Made by a program: the position numbers and the translations under genes. This document shows positions 6,201-7,289 of a stretch of 7,289 nucleotides of DNA, in pieces. Position 1 is the first letter of the stretch. Each line of letters starts with the position of its first letter. The stretch lies in assembly GCA_036823295.1 (NCBI GenBank), contig DAISGD010000092.1, positions 1 to 7,289 of the forward strand, read 5' to 3'. Below the pieces are notes generated by a model that was given only the letters and a program-made list of their open reading frames with translations, was not told the origin of the DNA and made no database searches. Source of the DNA: UBA4742 sp002403895. GTDB taxonomy: Bacteria > Actinomycetota > Acidimicrobiia > Acidimicrobiales > Acidimicrobilacustridaceae.

Positions 6201-6638
6201 GATGCCGGAGGCGTGCCGGTGCGCGACGTACTCGGCGAACGCTGGGTCCTCGGACGGGAGCACGACGCCGGCGCTCTCGTGGCGCAGGCGCCATTGCATC
6301 CCGCGGCTGATGAGTCCAGGGGCAAGCCGCCCGGCACCGGCACCCACCCTGAGCACGACGCGGTCGAACGGCCCGAGGAAGGCAGGCACGCCGTTCGCGG
6401 CGACGAGGTCACGGAGCCGCCGGACCGCTCGAGGCGGGTTCACGATCCGGGCGACCTGGTCCGTCAAGGCCAGCGAGAACGCCATGCCGTCGGCATCGTC
6501 GAGGAGACGCCTCAGCCGGCGTGCCCGACGTCGGGAGGCCCGTGGTTCGAGCTCCCCGGCCGCGGTCAACAGGGCAGTCGCCAGCTCGACAGCCTTGTCC
6601 GCGTCCTCGATGTCGGTTCGGCGATCGTCCTGAACCAT
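3228..6638 (-). CDS. putA: Bifunctional proline dehydrogenase / L-glutamate gamma-semialdehyde dehydrogenase PutA, 1136 aa
   Basis: Oxidises proline to pyrroline-5-carboxylate with FAD, then its hydrolysed form, glutamate-5-semialdehyde, to glutamate with NAD+. The proline dehydrogenase barrel covers about 110-440: VSVKVSS with K185, VNLDMEEYRD with D228, IKVRLVKGAN, GLASHN at 345-350, and the proline-binding helix YLVRRFDEN with R414 and R415. The aldehyde dehydrogenase half covers about 510-975: PPWNFP (650-655), K676 in the cofactor site, TGS (728-730), general base E749 in AETSGKN, catalytic C783 in GQKCSA, and E880 in ECFGPV. All key residues seen are present, so it should be active. Residues about 976-1136 form a less conserved C-terminal region ending in WCREQSVSITNHRHGN, as in other fused PutA proteins. 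There is no N-terminal ribbon-helix-helix, so it is not a self-repressing trifunctional PutA. ATG 6638 lies 11 bases after the rocD fragment stop, with GAGG 9 bases upstream overlapping that stop: the two were once an operon. Confidence 0.97.
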   Translation of the reverse strand: MVQDDRRTDIEDADKAVELATALLTAAGELEPRASRRRARRLRRLLDDADGMAFSLALTDQVARIVNPPRAVRRLRDLVAANGVPAFLGPFDRVVLRVGAGAGRLAPGLISRGMQWRLRHESAGVVLPSEDPAFAEYVAHRHASGIRLNVNVLGEAILGDDEARHRLDEVMARVDRSDVDYVSVKVSSICAQVSSLAFEESVFRIAARLRELYRRASAAEPPVFVNLDMEEYRDLELTLAVFIQVLDEPEFVGLDAGIVLQAYLPDSHGAFERVATWASRRRGSGGGCIKVRLVKGANLGMEKVDAELHGWPQAPYETKAWVDASYKRLLDRALDPCWGDAVRIGLASHNLFDVAWGLVRADRLGSRDRLELEMLEGMAPGEAEAVRRRAGGILLYAPVVQRDEFEAAIAYLVRRFDENTSPDNFLRHHFELEPGSPTFRDQRDRFLAAVAARHDVDVTPRRAQNRSDERRSFDRGDPFVNEPDTDWSRQPNRAWLDRRLADAEAVIVDEVPLMIGGEEVVSTTDPGLHPGGVRIGVDPSASGTPFYRYALADHDLVDRAVEVACQAQVAWGATSTATRAGLLMRSAEVLAARRGDAIVVMARDAGKTVAQSDPEVSEAVDMANYYAREALRLDDFAAVHRPLGPVVVAPPWNFPYAIPAGGVFAALAAGNTVILKPAPETVLTAWLLATCIWDAGVPSDVLQFLPCPDDEVGRALITHADVGAVVLTGSVDTARLFQTWRPDLRLHAETSGKNAMVITAAADLDLAVKDLVHSAFGHAGQKCSAASLAIVEQSVLDDGRFLPRLADATRSLRVGPATDPSVDVGPLIAPPTERLARALRHLEPAESWLVEPCRLDDRGYLWSPGVRLGVAPGSFLHRTECFGPVLGVIACRDLDHAIDLQNATDFGLTGGLHSLDPSEVAHWLERVDVGNASVNRSITGAIIGRQPFGGWKRSTVGPAAKAGGPDYVASLCTWSDTPGDRPGGRASDRLARARVGYPTAWDELSQAHDPTALRAERNEYRHLPLASVMLRIEAEADPIDVELCLLAARTTGTQVVVSTAPDETVDDLRARWQREPSDRLRVLGAVSEALRRAAFDAWLTLDHRRPVAEGRLELPRWCREQSVSITNHRHGNTRAG

Positions 6639-6649
6639 CGCCTCGAACC

Positions 6650-6868
6650 TCAGCGGAGGACGGCGAGGGTCTCGCCGAGCCGGTCCAGCGCGAGGTCGAG
6701 GTCCGACTCGGAGATCGTGAGCGGCCGAGCAAGGCGCAGGGTGGCGAGGCTGGTGTCTTTGACCAAGACCCCGCGCCGCATCAACTGTTCGCAGGCGGAG
6801 CGGGCGGTGCCGAGGCTAGGCGCGATGTCGATGCCCGCCCACAGTCCGGCCGTGCGGCCAGTCGCCAT
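6650..6868 (-). pseudogene. rocD: Ornithine aminotransferase, C-terminal fragment
   Basis: The last 72 residues match the small domain of ornithine--oxo-acid transaminase: GLWAGIDIAPSLGTAR, then a helix, RRGVLVKDTSLATLRLARPL (the usual G-V-L-x-K-D-T-H-x-x-T-I-R-x-A-P-P-L block, with S replacing H and R replacing the first P), then TISESDLDLALDRL. An intact enzyme has about 400 residues. The PLP lysine and cofactor-binding domain are missing, so this piece cannot be active. The open frame continues upstream to an ATG at 7093, but that part (6869-7093) is basic, low in recognisable structure and unlike RocD, so the break lies near 6868-6880. RocD makes glutamate-5-semialdehyde, the substrate of the second half of PutA downstream, which explains the old pairing. 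The identification is firm; whether the loss is an insertion, deletion or rearrangement is not visible. Confidence 0.8.
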
Positions 6869-7099
6869 GTGCTTGCGGCTCACCGGTCTGCAACATCGCG
6901 ATCGGCGGCACACGTGGTCCAGCGGTTGTGCGATCGAGGCGACAACCTCGGCGAACTGAACGCCAGAACTGACATCACGTCCGACGGGCTTGAGTGGTGG
7001 CACCGGGGAGAAGGGTAAGCGATGGTTGCGTGTGGTGGTGACCCGTGGGCCCTGTGGTGCCTCGTTACCATTTTGGCGACGCCGCCCGGCCATACGTCG
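6869..7099. other. Junction DNA between rocD fragment and the next gene, unassigned
   Basis: About 230 bases that replace the missing front of rocD. I see a weak 5-bp hairpin (CGAGG 6935-6939 / CCTCG 6946-6950) and a short near-repeat, GAACTGA, at about 6953-6959 and AGAACTGA just after. Such repeats occur at ends of some insertion sequences, but no terminal inverted repeats, target duplication or transposase fragment could be established. No gene is called here. Confidence 0.5.
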
Positions 7100-7289
7100 C
7101 TAGGGTCGACGCTCGATCACCTCGATGTTCGAGAAGGATGGACCGTCGGTGGCGAGGGAGGCCATCTGCTCGGCCGCCGGAGCGGTTTCCGGCAGTGCGT
7201 TGTTCTGGTCCGCTGCTTCCTTAGATGGGAAGGTCACGAAATGGGCCACAATCCCGCAGTCGACGACAACGGGTCCCCGACCCAGTGCC
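7100..7289 (-). CDS. Small hypothetical protein, C-terminal part, possibly a dimeric alpha/beta-barrel protein
   Basis: The frame is open from the window edge and ends at TAG 7102-7100; 62 residues are visible and the start lies outside. The visible sequence has a strand-like VAHFVTFPSKEAA, a helix at about residues 32-46 (ALPETAPAAEQMASL), and a closing strand FSNIEVIERR. This strand-helix-strand order and the ending resemble small antibiotic-monooxygenase-like or stress-responsive alpha/beta-barrel proteins, but I cannot name a family with certainty. Codon use is like the other genes (mostly G or C in third position), which supports a real gene. It points the same way as rocD and putA, about 230 bases upstream of the fragment. 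A link with their pathway is not indicated. Confidence 0.6.
   Translation of the reverse strand, partial: ALGRGPVVVDCGIVAHFVTFPSKEAADQNNALPETAPAAEQMASLATDGPSFSNIEVIERRP

Noticed and set aside
6650..7093. 147-residue minus-strand frame taken as an intact gene
   Set aside because: Only its last 72 residues are RocD-like. The front half is basic, compositionally unlike a domain and lacks a ribosome binding site, so it is a chance fusion across the break.
6869..7099. A possible insertion-sequence end in the junction DNA
   Set aside because: Short GAACTGA-type repeats are present, but there are no matching terminal inverted repeats, no target duplication and no transposase sequence.
1..7289. CRISPR arrays, tRNA or rRNA genes
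   Set aside because: No regularly spaced identical repeats, no tRNA-like cloverleaf with a T-loop consensus, and no rRNA-like sequence were found by eye on either strand.

Overview
High-GC DNA whose coding strands favour G or C at third codon positions, with GTG starts at two of the main genes and Shine-Dalgarno sites complementary to the usual 16S 3' end. Together with a fused but regulator-free PutA beside a RocD fragment, this suggests an actinomycetote, possibly Acidimicrobiia-like. The lineage is inference; there is no rRNA or other marker in the window.

Layout. (1) Bases 1-1022, plus strand: a tight cassette of three small genes. They are a 38-residue cysteine-rich protein, a 164-residue protein joining a C-x2-C/C-x2-C zinc ribbon to a bleomycin-resistance-like VOC domain (GTG start, 4-base overlap with the first gene), and a 98-residue helix-turn-helix protein whose Shine-Dalgarno overlaps the VOC stop codon. 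(2) Bases 1023-1367: no convincing gene, but several palindromes and interleaved inverted repeats. (3) Bases 1368-2810, minus strand: a 480-residue secreted protein of unknown function with a clear signal peptide. (4) Bases 2811-3227: spacer holding what looks like the last residues of a tyrosine recombinase, including the catalytic tyrosine, and a small tandem repeat. (5) Bases 3228-6638, minus strand: an intact bifunctional proline dehydrogenase / L-glutamate-gamma-semialdehyde dehydrogenase (putA). (6) Bases 6650-6868, minus strand: only the C-terminal ~70 residues of ornithine aminotransferase (rocD), 11 bases upstream of putA. (7) Bases 6869-7099: unassigned junction DNA. (8) Bases 7100-7289, minus strand: the C-terminal part of a small protein that runs off the window, resembling a dimeric alpha/beta-barrel protein.

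How the parts fit. RocD and PutA are consecutive steps: ornithine gives glutamate-5-semialdehyde, which the aldehyde dehydrogenase half of PutA oxidises to glutamate. The order rocD-putA was therefore probably an arginine/ornithine/proline catabolic operon. Its first gene has lost its 5' part, so ornithine entry from this locus is broken, while putA is complete and could still serve proline use if it has a promoter. The plus-strand cassette and the recombinase remnant look like accessory DNA. The most unusual point is the zinc-ribbon/VOC fusion co-expressed with a second Cys-rich miniprotein and an HTH protein, with related GATCC/GGATC palindromes on both sides of the HTH gene.
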